From contig OZ253477.1 of assembly GCA_965261775.1 (NCBI GenBank), forward strand, positions 1-64,000: a stretch of 64,000 nt of DNA. The letters run 5' to 3'. Below the pieces are notes generated by a model that was given only the letters and a program-made list of their open reading frames with translations, had not been told where the DNA came from and ran no database searches. Of the stretch, positions 53,270 through 62,818 are shown piece by piece (position 1 is the first letter of the stretch; every line of letters starts with the position of its first letter). The position numbers were made by a program, and so were the translations under genes. This DNA comes from G965261775 sp965261775 (GTDB lineage Bacteria > Pseudomonadota > Gammaproteobacteria > Eutrophobiales > Eutrophobiaceae).

Positions 53270-54193
53270 TCAATCTCCTTTATCTTTGGCAAAGGTTTCT
53301 TTGGCAATTTCGGTGATGCCGCTTAATGCGCCGATCACGTTGCTGGCTTCCAGCGGCATCAGTACGGTTTTCTGATTGGGCGAGGCGGCGATTTCTTTCA
53401 GCGCATCGACGTATTTTGTAGCAACGAAGTAGTTGATTGCCTGAATATTGCCACTGGCAATGGCGTTGGAGACATCAGTAGTGGCTTTGGCTTCAGCCTG
53501 CGCCAGACGTTCTCTGGCTTCGGCGTCGCGAAAAGCCGATTCCCGGCGTCCCTCTGCCGCCAGTATGACGGCCTGTTTTTCACCGTCGGCGCGCAATATC
53601 TCGGCCTGTTTTCGTCCCTCCGCCTCAAGAATAGCAGCACGCTTGTCGCGTTCAGCTTTCATTTGTCGGGCCATTGATTCGACCAGATCGACTGGTGGCG
53701 AGATGTCTTTGATTTCAATACGATTGACTTTGACCCCCCAGGGCGCGGTCGCTTCGTCAACCACATGTAACAGTCTCGCGTTGATCTTGTCACGTTGCGA
53801 TAGCAGTTCATCCAGGTCCATTGAGCCCATGACGGTACGGATGTTGGTCATGGTCAGGTTCAAGATGGCGCGGGTCAGATTATTGACTTCATAGGAGGCC
53901 TGGGCAGCGTTGAGTACCTGGAAAAAGACCACGCCGTCCACTTTGACCATGGCGTTGTCTTTGGTAATGACCTCCTGCGAGGGGACGTCAATCACGGTTT
54001 CCATCATGTTCATTCTCGTGCCTATGACGTCGAATAAGGGAATAATAAAGTTCAGGCCGGGGCGCAGGGTTTTGGTATATTCACCAAAACGTTCAACGGT
54101 GTATTCATAGCCCTGCGGGACAGTCTTTACCATCATGAAAAAGCCCACAATGACAAAAACCAGAACAGCGAATGTAAATATTGTTGTAGTCAT
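53270..54193 (-). CDS. SPFH/stomatin-like membrane protein (QmcA type)
   Basis: A 307-residue membrane-anchored protein: one N-terminal span (about residues 3-22, FTFAVLVFVIVGFFMM), an SPFH domain (about 25-190, with VPQGYEYTVERFGEYT), then a long Ala/Glu-rich coiled coil (about 190-255) and a tail. ATG 54193 is chosen because the longer frame to 54442 would put 83 non-conserved residues before the membrane span. It probably works with the downstream NfeD protein in membrane quality control. Confidence 0.9.
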   Translation of the reverse strand: MTTTIFTFAVLVFVIVGFFMMVKTVPQGYEYTVERFGEYTKTLRPGLNFIIPLFDVIGTRMNMMETVIDVPSQEVITKDNAMVKVDGVVFFQVLNAAQASYEVNNLTRAILNLTMTNIRTVMGSMDLDELLSQRDKINARLLHVVDEATAPWGVKVNRIEIKDISPPVDLVESMARQMKAERDKRAAILEAEGRKQAEILRADGEKQAVILAAEGRRESAFRDAEARERLAQAEAKATTDVSNAIASGNIQAINYFVATKYVDALKEIAASPNQKTVLMPLEASNVIGALSGITEIAKETFAKDKGD

Positions 54194-54329
54194 TTTGTTG
54201 TTTCTCCTGTGTTCACTCTGCGTTGTTTTGCAGTCATTATTATATATAAAGTGACGTGCATTGGTACTGGCTAACCCCGGGCCAATCATGTAAAGTGGCG
54301 TTCCCCATGGTTTATATGAATATTTTGAA

Positions 54330-55004
54330 ATGTATGACGCCGTGATTGCCCCTTCCATATTGTCCGCTGATATGGCCCGTCTGGGTGAGGATACCGAGGC
54401 CGTCCTGTCCGCCGGGGCAGATTTTGTGCATGTGGATGTCATGGATAATCACTATGTGCCCAATCTTACGTTTGGTCCGCTGGTGGTCAGGGCGTTGCGG
54501 GACTTCGGCATTACCGCACCGCTGGATGTGCATTTGATGGTCAAGCCGGTGGACCGGATCATCCCTGAATTTGCCGATGCCGGTGCGGCTTATATTACCT
54601 TTCACCCCGAGGCGTCAGAACATGTTGACCGGACGTTGCAGTTGATTCGGGATTGCGGTTGTCAGGCCGGTCTGGTATTTAATCCCGCAACCCCGCTTGC
54701 GACCATGCATCATGTCCTTGACAGGCTGGATATGGTCTTGTTGATGTCGGTTAACCCCGGTTTCGGCGGACAGTCTTTCATCCCTGCCGTGAGGAAAAAG
54801 ATCAGGCAGGCGAGGGAGATCATTGATGAAAGCGGTTGTGATATTCGTCTGGAGGTGGATGGTGGTATTACAGTGGAGAACATTCGTGAGGTTGCCCAGG
54901 ATGGCGCGGATACCTTTGTTGCCGGCTCCGCTATTTTTGGCAGTGGTGATTATCAGGCGGCTATTGCCGCGATGCGGAAACAACTGCAACTGGTGCGGCG
55001 CTGA
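54330..55004 (+). CDS. rpe: Ribulose-phosphate 3-epimerase
   Basis: Interconverts ribulose-5- and xylulose-5-phosphate. 224 residues, TIM barrel with IAPSILSADMARLGED at the start, HVDVMDNHYVPNLT, and LMSVNPGFGGQSFIP holding catalytic residues. It leads the rpe-gph-trpE-trpG-trpD-trpC run. Confidence 0.95.
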   Translation: MYDAVIAPSILSADMARLGEDTEAVLSAGADFVHVDVMDNHYVPNLTFGPLVVRALRDFGITAPLDVHLMVKPVDRIIPEFADAGAAYITFHPEASEHVDRTLQLIRDCGCQAGLVFNPATPLATMHHVLDRLDMVLLMSVNPGFGGQSFIPAVRKKIRQAREIIDESGCDIRLEVDGGITVENIREVAQDGADTFVAGSAIFGSGDYQAAIAAMRKQLQLVRR

Positions 55005-55028
55005 TCTTGCGAAGACAAACACTTGTTG

Positions 55029-55697
55029 ATGTCTGTTTCCATTCCTGAACTGGTTTTGTTTGATCTGGACGGCACGCTGGTCGACTCCGCCCCGGATCTG
55101 GCGTATTCCGTCAATGCGGCATTGAGGCAACTGGGTCTGCCGGAGCGAAGACTTGAGGATATACGCTGCTGGGTCGGCAATGGACTGCGAACATTGTTAC
55201 ATCGCGCTCTGACGAACGAGTTCGACGGGCAGGCCGAGGCCGCCCTTTATGAACAGACGTTGACGAAATTTACGGCGGTGTACAGTCTCCACACCTGTCG
55301 CCTGACCACCTGTTATCCGGGGGTGCGCGAGGGGATCAGGGCTTTGAAGGAGCGAAATATCATGCTGGGGTGCGTCACTAACAAGAGGGGCTATTTTGCC
55401 GAAGCGATCCTGGAAAAGACGGGGCTGAAAAACGCGATGGATACGTTCGTCGCCGGCGACACATTGGACCGGAAAAAGCCTCACCCGTTACCGCTTCTGC
55501 ATGCGGCTTCAGCCTTGAAAAAAACGCCGGAAAAGTCATTGATGGTAGGTGATTCACTGAATGATGTTAAGGCTGCCCGCGCGGCCGGTTTTCGGGTCAT
55601 CTGTGTCAGTTACGGCTATAACCACGGCGAGGATATTCGCACAGCCGGGCCGGATGCCGTGATTGATTCCATTGCCGATTTGCCGATGTTTTTCTGA
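55029..55697 (+). CDS. gph: Phosphoglycolate phosphatase
   Basis: HAD-superfamily hydrolase clearing 2-phosphoglycolate. About 222 residues with motif I LVLFDLDGTLVDSAPD, motif III Lys in DRKKPHPLPLL and motif IV MVGDSLNDVKAA. ATG 55029 is used; a TTG two codons earlier is possible. The stop lies five bases before the trpE ATG. Confidence 0.92.
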   Translation: MSVSIPELVLFDLDGTLVDSAPDLAYSVNAALRQLGLPERRLEDIRCWVGNGLRTLLHRALTNEFDGQAEAALYEQTLTKFTAVYSLHTCRLTTCYPGVREGIRALKERNIMLGCVTNKRGYFAEAILEKTGLKNAMDTFVAGDTLDRKKPHPLPLLHAASALKKTPEKSLMVGDSLNDVKAARAAGFRVICVSYGYNHGEDIRTAGPDAVIDSIADLPMFF

Positions 55698-55701
55698 CGC
55701 C

Positions 55702-57180
55702 ATGCTTAGCGAAGCCGATTTCAACCAACTCGTTACACGGGGATATAACCGTATTCCCCTGGTGCGAGAGGTATTGGCCGATCTTGATACGCCGCTCAGC
55801 ACTTATATGAAACTCTGCCGGGCGCCGTATTCGTATCTGTTTGAATCTGTTCAGGGGGGTGAAAAATGGGGGCGTTATTCGATTATCGGATTACCCGCGA
55901 AAAAGGTTATCTCGGTGGTGGATAAAACGATCAGCGTCAGGGAAGATAACCGCATTGTCAGCGAATACGAGGTGGCAGATCCGTTAACCGAAATTGAGCG
56001 CATACAGCGGGAATTCAAGGTGGCGGAAATCGCTGGTCTGTCGGGTTTCAGTGGCGGGCTGGTGGGATATTTCGGATATGAAACAGTGCGTTATATTGAA
56101 CCATGTCTAAACAGCGCGCCCAGGGAAGATCCGATTGGTTCGCCCGATATTCTGTTGACGGTTTCGGATGAAGTCGTGGTCTTTGATAATTTGAAGGGCA
56201 AGCTGTTTATCATCGTGCATGCCGATCCTTCCAAAGCCAATCCCTACGAAAAGGCGAGTCGGCGGCTGGTTGAACTGACGCGGACGCTGGCGGAGTGTCA
56301 AATTGACGATCCAGACAACGACAATCCGCACGATGTGGATGAAAATGATTTTGTTTCCAGTTTCAGTCGGGAGCATTATCAGAGGGCGGTGGATAAAATA
56401 AAGCAATATATCGTTGACGGCGACGTCATGCAGGTGGTGTTGTCGCAAAGGTTTTCTGTCCCGTTTGAATCCAGACCCATTAATTTTTACCGGGCCTTGC
56501 GTTGCCTCAATCCGTCGCCCTATATGTATTTTATGGATATGGATGATTTCCATATTGTGGGTTCTTCGCCCGAGATACTGGTGCGTCTTGAGGGCGATGT
56601 CGTTACCGTTCGGCCTATTGCCGGGACCCGTCCCCGCGGAGAAAATGAGCGGGACGATCTGGAACTGGAGCGCGAATTGTTAAATGATCCGAAAGAGTTG
56701 GCCGAGCATTTGATGTTGATTGATCTTGGCAGGAATGATGTCGGTCGCGTTGCCGATATCGGCAGTGTCAGGCTGACGGAAAAGATGACGATTGAACGTT
56801 ATTCTCATGTGATGCATATTGTCTCCAATATCAGCGCGCGCTTAAAAGAGAATACGAGCGCCATTGATGTATTGCGCGCGACCTTTCCGGCCGGTACCGT
56901 CTCCGGCGCACCCAAGATACGGGCGATGGAGATCATTGATGAACTGGAGCCGGTAAAGCGCGGTATCTATTCGGGGGCCGTCGGTTATCTTGCCTGGAAC
57001 GGCAATATGGACACGGCGATTGCCATCCGCACCGCCGTTATCAAGGGTAAAACCCTGCACGTACAGGTTGGTGCGGGCATTGTCGCGGATTCGATCCCTG
57101 TCAATGAGTGGAATGAAACAATCAATAAAGGCCGCGCCATTTTCAGAGCCGTCAGCCTGAGCGCGATGGGTCTGCATTGA
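55702..57180 (+). CDS. trpE: Anthranilate synthase component I
   Basis: Converts chorismate to anthranilate with ammonia from TrpG. About 492 residues. The tryptophan-binding LLES-type segment is near the start (APYSYLFESVQGGEKWGRYS); the catalytic half shows IAGTRPRGENERDD, LIDLGRNDVGRVA and FPAGTVSGAPKIRAMEIIDE. ATG 55702 begins the conserved N-terminus. No attenuator was recognised between gph and trpE. Confidence 0.96.
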   Translation: MLSEADFNQLVTRGYNRIPLVREVLADLDTPLSTYMKLCRAPYSYLFESVQGGEKWGRYSIIGLPAKKVISVVDKTISVREDNRIVSEYEVADPLTEIERIQREFKVAEIAGLSGFSGGLVGYFGYETVRYIEPCLNSAPREDPIGSPDILLTVSDEVVVFDNLKGKLFIIVHADPSKANPYEKASRRLVELTRTLAECQIDDPDNDNPHDVDENDFVSSFSREHYQRAVDKIKQYIVDGDVMQVVLSQRFSVPFESRPINFYRALRCLNPSPYMYFMDMDDFHIVGSSPEILVRLEGDVVTVRPIAGTRPRGENERDDLELERELLNDPKELAEHLMLIDLGRNDVGRVADIGSVRLTEKMTIERYSHVMHIVSNISARLKENTSAIDVLRATFPAGTVSGAPKIRAMEIIDELEPVKRGIYSGAVGYLAWNGNMDTAIAIRTAVIKGKTLHVQVGAGIVADSIPVNEWNETINKGRAIFRAVSLSAMGLH

Positions 57181-57194
57181 CGATAAGGTGGACT

Positions 57195-57782
57195 ATGTTA
57201 TTAATGATCGATAATTATGATTCCTTTACTTATAATCTGGTGCAGTATTTTGGTGGGCTGGATCAGGAAATCGTCGTGTATCGAAATGATAAAATCGCGA
57301 TCCCTGAAATTGAACAACTCTCTCCAAAATATATCGTCATTTCCCCTGGTCCCTGTACGCCTGATGAGGCCGGTATCTCAATGGAGGTCGTTGAACATTT
57401 TAAGGAGCGCATTCCTGTTCTCGGTGTTTGTCTGGGGCATCAGAGCATTGCCCAGGCGTTTGGCGGCAGGATTGTGCGTGCACATGACATCATGCATGGA
57501 AAGACTTCGGATATTTATCATAATGGCGAGGATGTATTCCGCGGGCTTGAAAACCCGTTCACAGCGACGCGCTATCACTCTCTGGTCGTAGAAAAAGAAT
57601 CGTTGCCGGATTGTTTTGAAATAACAGCGTGGACCAATGACGCGGATAACAGACCGGACGAGATCATGGGGCTGAGACACAAGGAAATGCCGATCTCCGG
57701 TGTGCAATTCCACCCGGAATCCATCATGACGGGATACGGCCATGAACTGTTGCAGAATTTTCTTGATAGTAAAACGGCGTGA
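57195..57782 (+). CDS. trpG: Anthranilate synthase component II, glutamine amidotransferase
   Basis: Provides ammonia from glutamine to TrpE. About 195 residues with LMIDNYDSFTYNLVQYF at the start, the catalytic Cys in VLGVCLGHQSIAQAFGG, and the His-Glu pair in VQFHPESIMT. AAGGTGG lies six bases before ATG 57195. Confidence 0.95.
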   Translation: MLLMIDNYDSFTYNLVQYFGGLDQEIVVYRNDKIAIPEIEQLSPKYIVISPGPCTPDEAGISMEVVEHFKERIPVLGVCLGHQSIAQAFGGRIVRAHDIMHGKTSDIYHNGEDVFRGLENPFTATRYHSLVVEKESLPDCFEITAWTNDADNRPDEIMGLRHKEMPISGVQFHPESIMTGYGHELLQNFLDSKTA

Positions 57783-57980
57783 ACATTATGACGCTTTTCG
57801 CCATTTCAGAACGAAGCACCGACGGTTACGAATCTGCTGTTTTAATCGGGATGACCAGGGTGCTGTTGTCAGGGGATTTAGGGCAGGTTCGAAAAATCAA
57901 AGGCCGTCACAGACCGGAATTTTGCGATTTGTTGAAAAAGCAAGGCAAGAGGGTTAAAACAACAATAATCTCCATGAGGA

Positions 57981-59015
57981 ATGACAGTGGATATATCGAC
58001 AGCAATCAGTGACGTGATCGAGGCGCATGATTTGAGCCGCAAGGACATGCGTACGGTCATGCACACCATCATGCAGGGTCAGGCAACACCGGCCCAGATC
58101 GGCGGTTTTCTGGTCGCCCTGCGTATTAAAGGTGAAACCGTTGATGAGATTACCGCCGCTACTGAAGTGATGCGGGAATTGGCCGACAAGATCGAGGTTG
58201 ATAAAACCTCTCTGGTCGATACTTGTGGTACCGGTGGCGACGGTGCGGATACCTTCAATATCTCCACAACCGCCGCGTTTGTCGTTGCTGCCAGCGGAGC
58301 CAGAGTTGCAAAGCATGGCAATCGCGCCGTTTCCAGTCAGTCAGGCAGCGCCGATGTGCTGGAGGCGGCGGGGGTGAATATTGATCTCAATCCCGATCAG
58401 GTCGCCGATTGTATAGACCAGGTGGGGATCGGTTTTATGTTCGCCCCCCTGCATCACGGTGCTATGAAGTACGCGATTGGACCGCGGCGCGAGTTGCGTA
58501 TACGCACCTTGTTTAATCTGCTTGGCCCCTTGAGTAATCCGGCCGGTGCGCTCAGACAGCTTGTTGGCGTGTACAGCCGGATGTGGCTTGAACCTATGGC
58601 GGAAACGCTGCGGGAACTGGGCAGTCGGCATGTCCTGGTGGTACATGCGGTGGATGGTCTGGACGAAATCAGTATCGCGAACGATACCCATATCGCTGAA
58701 TTGAAAGCGGGTAAAATTAAACACTATACGATCAATCCGGGTGATTTTGGTATTCAAACACAGTCGATAGACGACCTCGCCGTTGCCAATGTTAATGAGA
58801 GTCTGTCCATGATGCGCTCGGCACTCGACAATACTGAAGGTCCGGCGAGGGACATCGTCTGTCTGAATGCGGGTGCTGCGATTTACGCCGCCGGTATCGC
58901 CGACTCCATCCAGGAGGGGGTTGATAAAGCCGCTAGCCTGATCGAGTCTGGCGCCGCGCGACAAAAACTGGAACAGCTCATCGCGCATAGTCAATCCTTT
59001 GAGATACACCGATGA
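57981..59015 (+). CDS. trpD: Anthranilate phosphoribosyltransferase
   Basis: Adds phosphoribosyl to anthranilate. 344 residues with the PRPP-binding VDTCGTGGDGADTFNIST motif, KHGNRAVSSQSGSADVLEA and LGPLSNPA. It is about 200 bases from trpG; that gap holds a 77-codon open frame (57779-58012) of doubtful reality. It overlaps trpC by four bases. Confidence 0.96.
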   Translation: MTVDISTAISDVIEAHDLSRKDMRTVMHTIMQGQATPAQIGGFLVALRIKGETVDEITAATEVMRELADKIEVDKTSLVDTCGTGGDGADTFNISTTAAFVVAASGARVAKHGNRAVSSQSGSADVLEAAGVNIDLNPDQVADCIDQVGIGFMFAPLHHGAMKYAIGPRRELRIRTLFNLLGPLSNPAGALRQLVGVYSRMWLEPMAETLRELGSRHVLVVHAVDGLDEISIANDTHIAELKAGKIKHYTINPGDFGIQTQSIDDLAVANVNESLSMMRSALDNTEGPARDIVCLNAGAAIYAAGIADSIQEGVDKAASLIESGAARQKLEQLIAHSQSFEIHR

Positions 59016-59815
59016 CGGACAAGAAAACGCCAGACATACTGAATACCATACTGGATTACAAAGCGGACTATGTCGCGCATCTGAAACGGGAAACGCCCCT
59101 GCGGGACCTCGGTTACCGGGCCGATGATTGTGCTCCGACACGCGGTTTTACCCGACATCTGCACAAATGTATGGAAACCGGGAAGCCTGCCGTGATTGCC
59201 GAGATAAAAAAGGCGTCTCCCAGTTGTGGTATCATTCGCGAGGATTTCAATCCTGACGCCATTGCCAAAAGCTATGCGGCCGGTGGCGCTTGTTGTCTGT
59301 CGGTATTGACGGACATCAGGTTTTTTCAGGGTGAGGACAATCACCTGCGGCAGGCGCACGCGGCCTGTGAATTGCCGATCCTGCGCAAGGATTTTATCAT
59401 TGATCCCTATCAAATTTATGAAGCGAGGGTGATCGGCGCTGATTGTGTTTTAATCATTGTGTCCGTGCTATCCGATACGCAGATGCAGGAGCTGGTCGGC
59501 GTGGCCGGTGAAATCGGGCTGGATGTGCTGGTGGAAGTGCACGACCGTGAGGAACTTGAACGCGGCATGATGTTGCGTAAGCCGCTGATTGGCATTAATA
59601 ATCGTGATCTACATACCTTTGAAACCCGTCTGGAAACGACTCTGGATCTGTTGACGGATGTCTTTCATGATCGTACCGTTGTGACTGAAAGCGGTATCCA
59701 TACCCGTAATGATGTCAGCTTGATGCGCAAAAACAATGTGCATGCTTTCCTTGTCGGCGAGGCGTTGATGCAGGCCGAAGAACCGGGCATGGCACTCAAA
59801 CATTTATTTTTTTAA
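59012..59815 (+). CDS. trpC: Indole-3-glycerol phosphate synthase
   Basis: Closes the indole ring. 267 residues, TIM barrel with VIAEIKKASPSCGIIRE, LRKDFIIDPYQIYEA, IGINNRDLHTFE and VTESGIHTRNDV. Its last 17 codons lie inside a 977-base segment that is duplicated in tandem, so a copy of the trpC tail reappears at 60742. Confidence 0.96.
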   Translation: MTDKKTPDILNTILDYKADYVAHLKRETPLRDLGYRADDCAPTRGFTRHLHKCMETGKPAVIAEIKKASPSCGIIREDFNPDAIAKSYAAGGACCLSVLTDIRFFQGEDNHLRQAHAACELPILRKDFIIDPYQIYEARVIGADCVLIIVSVLSDTQMQELVGVAGEIGLDVLVEVHDREELERGMMLRKPLIGINNRDLHTFETRLETTLDLLTDVFHDRTVVTESGIHTRNDVSLMRKNNVHAFLVGEALMQAEEPGMALKHLFF

Positions 59816-60741
59816 TTTTCTCTCCGGAGTATGTGCAATGAAAAATATATTAAATTCCCTCATCGTTTCCCTGTTGTTTTCCCTGGCCTGTTCTGTCTCT
59901 GCCGATGATGAAGTGCTTGAAAAGGTCTGGGATATGGGCGGTTTTGACAATCCTGAATCGGTTATCCATGATCCGCAGCTTGATCGGCTTTATGTTTCCA
60001 ATGTCAACGGAGGCGCCTCCGATAAAGACGGCAACGGCTATCTTTCCAGTGTTTCAATGGAGGGTGGGTTCATTCATAAAGAATGGATCACGGGTCTGAA
60101 CGCGCCGAAGGGGTTGGCAATCTACGGTCGCACCCTTTACGTCGCCGATATTGACGAGTTGCTGGCGATTGATATTGATAGCGCACGTGTTGTCAGGCGC
60201 TATAAAGTGGATGACGCTGTCTTTTTGAATGATGTGACGGCCGATCAGCATGGCAATATCTATGTGTCAGACATGTTCAAGGACCGCATTCATATTTTAC
60301 AGGATGACACCTTTTCGATCTGGCTTGCCTCGCCTGCCCTCCAGTCGCCTAACGGTCTGCTGGTCTGGGGTGATTACCTCATTCTTGGCAGTTGGGGAAA
60401 ACGGTCAGAAGGGTTCACGACTGAAGAGCCGGGGCATCTGCAACGTATTTCTCTGGAGCACAAACACGTTACCCCGATCAGTCGCGGCGTTGGCAATCTG
60501 GACGGTGTGGAAGGAGACAAGGACGGCGATTTTTATGTTACCGACTGGGTCAATGGGAAACTCTTTCATATTGAACATAGCGGTGAAGTGGACACCTTGC
60601 TCGAATTTGAACAGGGCAGCGCTGATCTGGAATTCATCGCGGAGCAAGACATGATGTTTATTCCGCTGATGAAGGAAAACCGATTACAGGCGTATAAGGT
60701 GCATCATCGTTAAACGGCTGCTGCAAAGGGGTTTCTGTTTA
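59765..60741. repeat. Tandem duplication, unit 1 (977 bp)
   Basis: The unit runs from inside the trpC 3' end, through the propeller gene, to just after its stop. It is repeated immediately at 60742-61718. The boundary shares TTGA between the trpC side and the downstream side, which fits formation through short homology. The copies have diverged at scattered positions, so the event is not very recent. Confidence 0.92.
59838..60713 (+). CDS. Exported SMP-30/NHL-like beta-propeller protein, copy 1
   Basis: A 291-residue protein with a signal peptide (about 1-22, ending SVSADD). Repeated blade-like segments follow (LDRLYVSNVNG, GLAIYGRTLYVADIDELLAID, HGNIYVSDMFKDRIHIL, DGDFYVTDWVNGKLFHIE), as in SMP-30/gluconolactonase-type propellers. 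The periplasmic substrate is unknown. A CTCCGGAG-type ribosome-binding region precedes the ATG. It differs from the second copy at about nine residues. Confidence 0.85.
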   Translation: MKNILNSLIVSLLFSLACSVSADDEVLEKVWDMGGFDNPESVIHDPQLDRLYVSNVNGGASDKDGNGYLSSVSMEGGFIHKEWITGLNAPKGLAIYGRTLYVADIDELLAIDIDSARVVRRYKVDDAVFLNDVTADQHGNIYVSDMFKDRIHILQDDTFSIWLASPALQSPNGLLVWGDYLILGSWGKRSEGFTTEEPGHLQRISLEHKHVTPISRGVGNLDGVEGDKDGDFYVTDWVNGKLFHIEHSGEVDTLLEFEQGSADLEFIAEQDMMFIPLMKENRLQAYKVHHR

Positions 60742-61718
60742 TTGATGCAGGCCGAAGAACCGGGCATGGCACTCAAACATTTATTTTTTTAATTTTCTCT
60801 CCGGAGTATGTGCAATGAAAAATATATTAAACTCCCTCATCGTTTCCCTGTTGTTTTCCCTGGCCTGTTCTGTCTCTGCTGATGATGAAGTGCTTGAAAA
60901 GGTCTGGGATATGGGCGGTTTTGACAACCCTGAATCGGTTATCCATGATCCGCAGCTTGATCGGCTTTATGTTTCCAATGTCAACGGAGGCTCCTCTGAT
61001 AAAGACGGCAACGGCTATCTTTCCAGTGTTTCAATGGAGGGTGGGTTCATTCATAAAAAATGGATCACGGGTCTGAACGCGCCGAAGGGGTTGGCAATCT
61101 ACGGTCGCACCCTTTACGTCGCCGATATTGACGAGTTGCTGGCGATTGATATTGATAGCGCACGTGTTGTCAGGCGCTATAAAGTGGATGACGCTGTCTT
61201 TTTGAATGATGTGACGGCCGATCAGCATGGCAATATCTATGTGTCAGACATGTTCAAGGATCGCATTCATATTTTACAGGATGACACCTTTTCGATCTGG
61301 CTTGAATCGCCTGCCCTCCTGTCGCCTAACGGTCTGCTGGTCTGGGGTGATTACATCATTCTTGGCAGTCGGGGCAAACGGTCAGAAGGGTTCACGATTG
61401 AAGAACCGGGGCATCTGCAACGTATTTCTCTGGAGCACAAACACGTTACCCCGATCAGTCGCGGCGTTGGCAATCTGGACGGTGTGGAAGGAGACAAGGA
61501 CGGCGATTTTTATGTCACCGACTGGGTCAATGGAAAACTTTTTCATATTGAACATAGCGGCGAAGTGGACACCTTGCTCGAATTTGAACAGGGCAGCGCT
61601 GATCTGGAATTCATCGCGGAGCAAGACATGATGTTTATTCCGCTGATGAAGGAAAACAGATTACATGCGTATAAAGTGCATCATCGTTAAACGGCTGCTG
61701 CAAAGGGGTTTCTGTTTA
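60742..61718. repeat. Tandem duplication, unit 2 (977 bp)
   Basis: Second unit, beginning with the last 17 codons of trpC followed by the same intergenic bases and the propeller gene. After ATTGA the sequence leaves the repeat (GGTTGC here, TGCAGG at the end of unit 1). Confidence 0.92.
60815..61690 (+). CDS. Exported SMP-30/NHL-like beta-propeller protein, copy 2
   Basis: Same 291-residue protein as the preceding gene, with substitutions such as Ala to Ser near residue 56, Glu to Lys near 77, Ala to Glu, Gln to Leu, Trp to Arg and Thr to Ile. Signal peptide and blade motifs are intact, so both copies look functional. Whether they differ in role cannot be told from the sequence. Confidence 0.85.
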   Translation: MKNILNSLIVSLLFSLACSVSADDEVLEKVWDMGGFDNPESVIHDPQLDRLYVSNVNGGSSDKDGNGYLSSVSMEGGFIHKKWITGLNAPKGLAIYGRTLYVADIDELLAIDIDSARVVRRYKVDDAVFLNDVTADQHGNIYVSDMFKDRIHILQDDTFSIWLESPALLSPNGLLVWGDYIILGSRGKRSEGFTIEEPGHLQRISLEHKHVTPISRGVGNLDGVEGDKDGDFYVTDWVNGKLFHIEHSGEVDTLLEFEQGSADLEFIAEQDMMFIPLMKENRLHAYKVHHR

Positions 61719-61838
61719 TTGAGGTTGCTTTCCGTAAGCCCTGGATTTTTCGATATTGGTTTTCAGCCAGGGGCCAACAGACAAAACCGGTTCCCCGAAT
61801 TGCAGGCGGGGACAATGGTGCCTTCGGAGGGCGGCGTT

Positions 61839-62504
61839 CTATGCTCTATACATATTAACATACATAATACGTCGAATGTAATTGCTATATTGCCAAATTA
61901 GCGTATCCAGTTTTTTCTGTTCAGATATTTCAATGTCTAAATGCAAAACCTCATCAAACTGTTCGGAGATTTGTGCCCATCTTTCATCGGCCAGGGAAAT
62001 TGCATAAATATCTGATAATAGTTGATGAAGGCAAATTGCTCTTTGTATTCTTCTATTTATGTCACGATTTTGCGGGCGTGAAAAACCAATAAAAGCAAGT
62101 ACCCTGCTATCAATTATTGGTTGTAATGTGTCTATGGTATGCAGTAATTTAGAGGCAAAAGATGCTTCTACGCGCCCTGTTATATTTTGTAAGTCATCAA
62201 GAATTTGTTCAAAGGTTCTTTCGTTAGCTCTTGTTTCTTCAAAATAATCGAAAAATTGCTGATAATGTGCTCCTTCTGGGAATCTAAGTCTGTAAAATCT
62301 CCTGAAATCTCTCTGAAATTCCTCGTCGATTGCAATGTTGGCTTCAGGAAAAGTATTCTGGATTCTCACATATGGATCTAAAGCTCTAGCCATATTTGCT
62401 GCTAAATATGGAATTAGCCCATCTCCGTGAGCATATATTCGGTCGATTATTGACGTGCCCAGTTCTATTATCATATCCTGGTCAGGATCATCGTGTCCGT
62501 TCAT
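61839..62504 (-). CDS. Unidentified 221-residue protein
   Basis: GGAGG seven bases before the ATG supports a real gene. The product is soluble, helical, acidic at the N-terminus (MNGHDDPDQDMIIELG) and rich in Ile, Arg and Gln later (RPQNRDINRRIQRAICLHQL). No family was recognised and no membrane span is seen. It is AT-rich compared with trpC and ychF around it, which suggests acquired DNA. Confidence 0.6.
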   Translation of the reverse strand: MNGHDDPDQDMIIELGTSIIDRIYAHGDGLIPYLAANMARALDPYVRIQNTFPEANIAIDEEFQRDFRRFYRLRFPEGAHYQQFFDYFEETRANERTFEQILDDLQNITGRVEASFASKLLHTIDTLQPIIDSRVLAFIGFSRPQNRDINRRIQRAICLHQLLSDIYAISLADERWAQISEQFDEVLHLDIEISEQKKLDTLIWQYSNYIRRIMYVNMYRA

Positions 62505-62818
62505 TGAAAATCCTCCGCAGTTTGTTTCATTCTCTGAAATGAGTTCTTTTTATCAGACAGATCACCGTATATGAGCCTTCTGTTCGCGTCAACTCCCTTT
62601 ACGTTGTCAAATTTTTATAATGCTCTGGTCACCGAGCGTATGCCTGAAAAAGGCCAAATGTATAAATAACGATATCAAATCCATCCAGGCGATGGTGGTG
62701 ACTAATCGAAAGCCGTGCACAGGGATTGCCCGACGTGCCGGGACTGATGCCGCTTGCGTTGAAGTTGCACATCGTTTCTACAGTCTCGCACTCCCCGTTG
62801 AATACGCCATGGCAATCT
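62505..62818. other. Intergenic region between the unidentified gene and ychF
   Basis: No credible gene. A TATAAT-like box (near 62612) is present without a good -35. A minus-strand frame starting MCEDCHGVF overlaps the ychF stop and is not convincing as a cytochrome. Confidence 0.4.

Noticed and set aside
54194..54442. 83-residue N-terminal extension of the SPFH protein
   Set aside because: It would put a long polar segment before the membrane anchor and overlaps the start of the divergent rpe gene.
57779..58012. 77-codon frame between trpG and trpD
   Set aside because: It lacks a recognisable family, overlaps the trpD start and is of low-complexity character. It could be a relic, but the evidence is too thin for a gene call.
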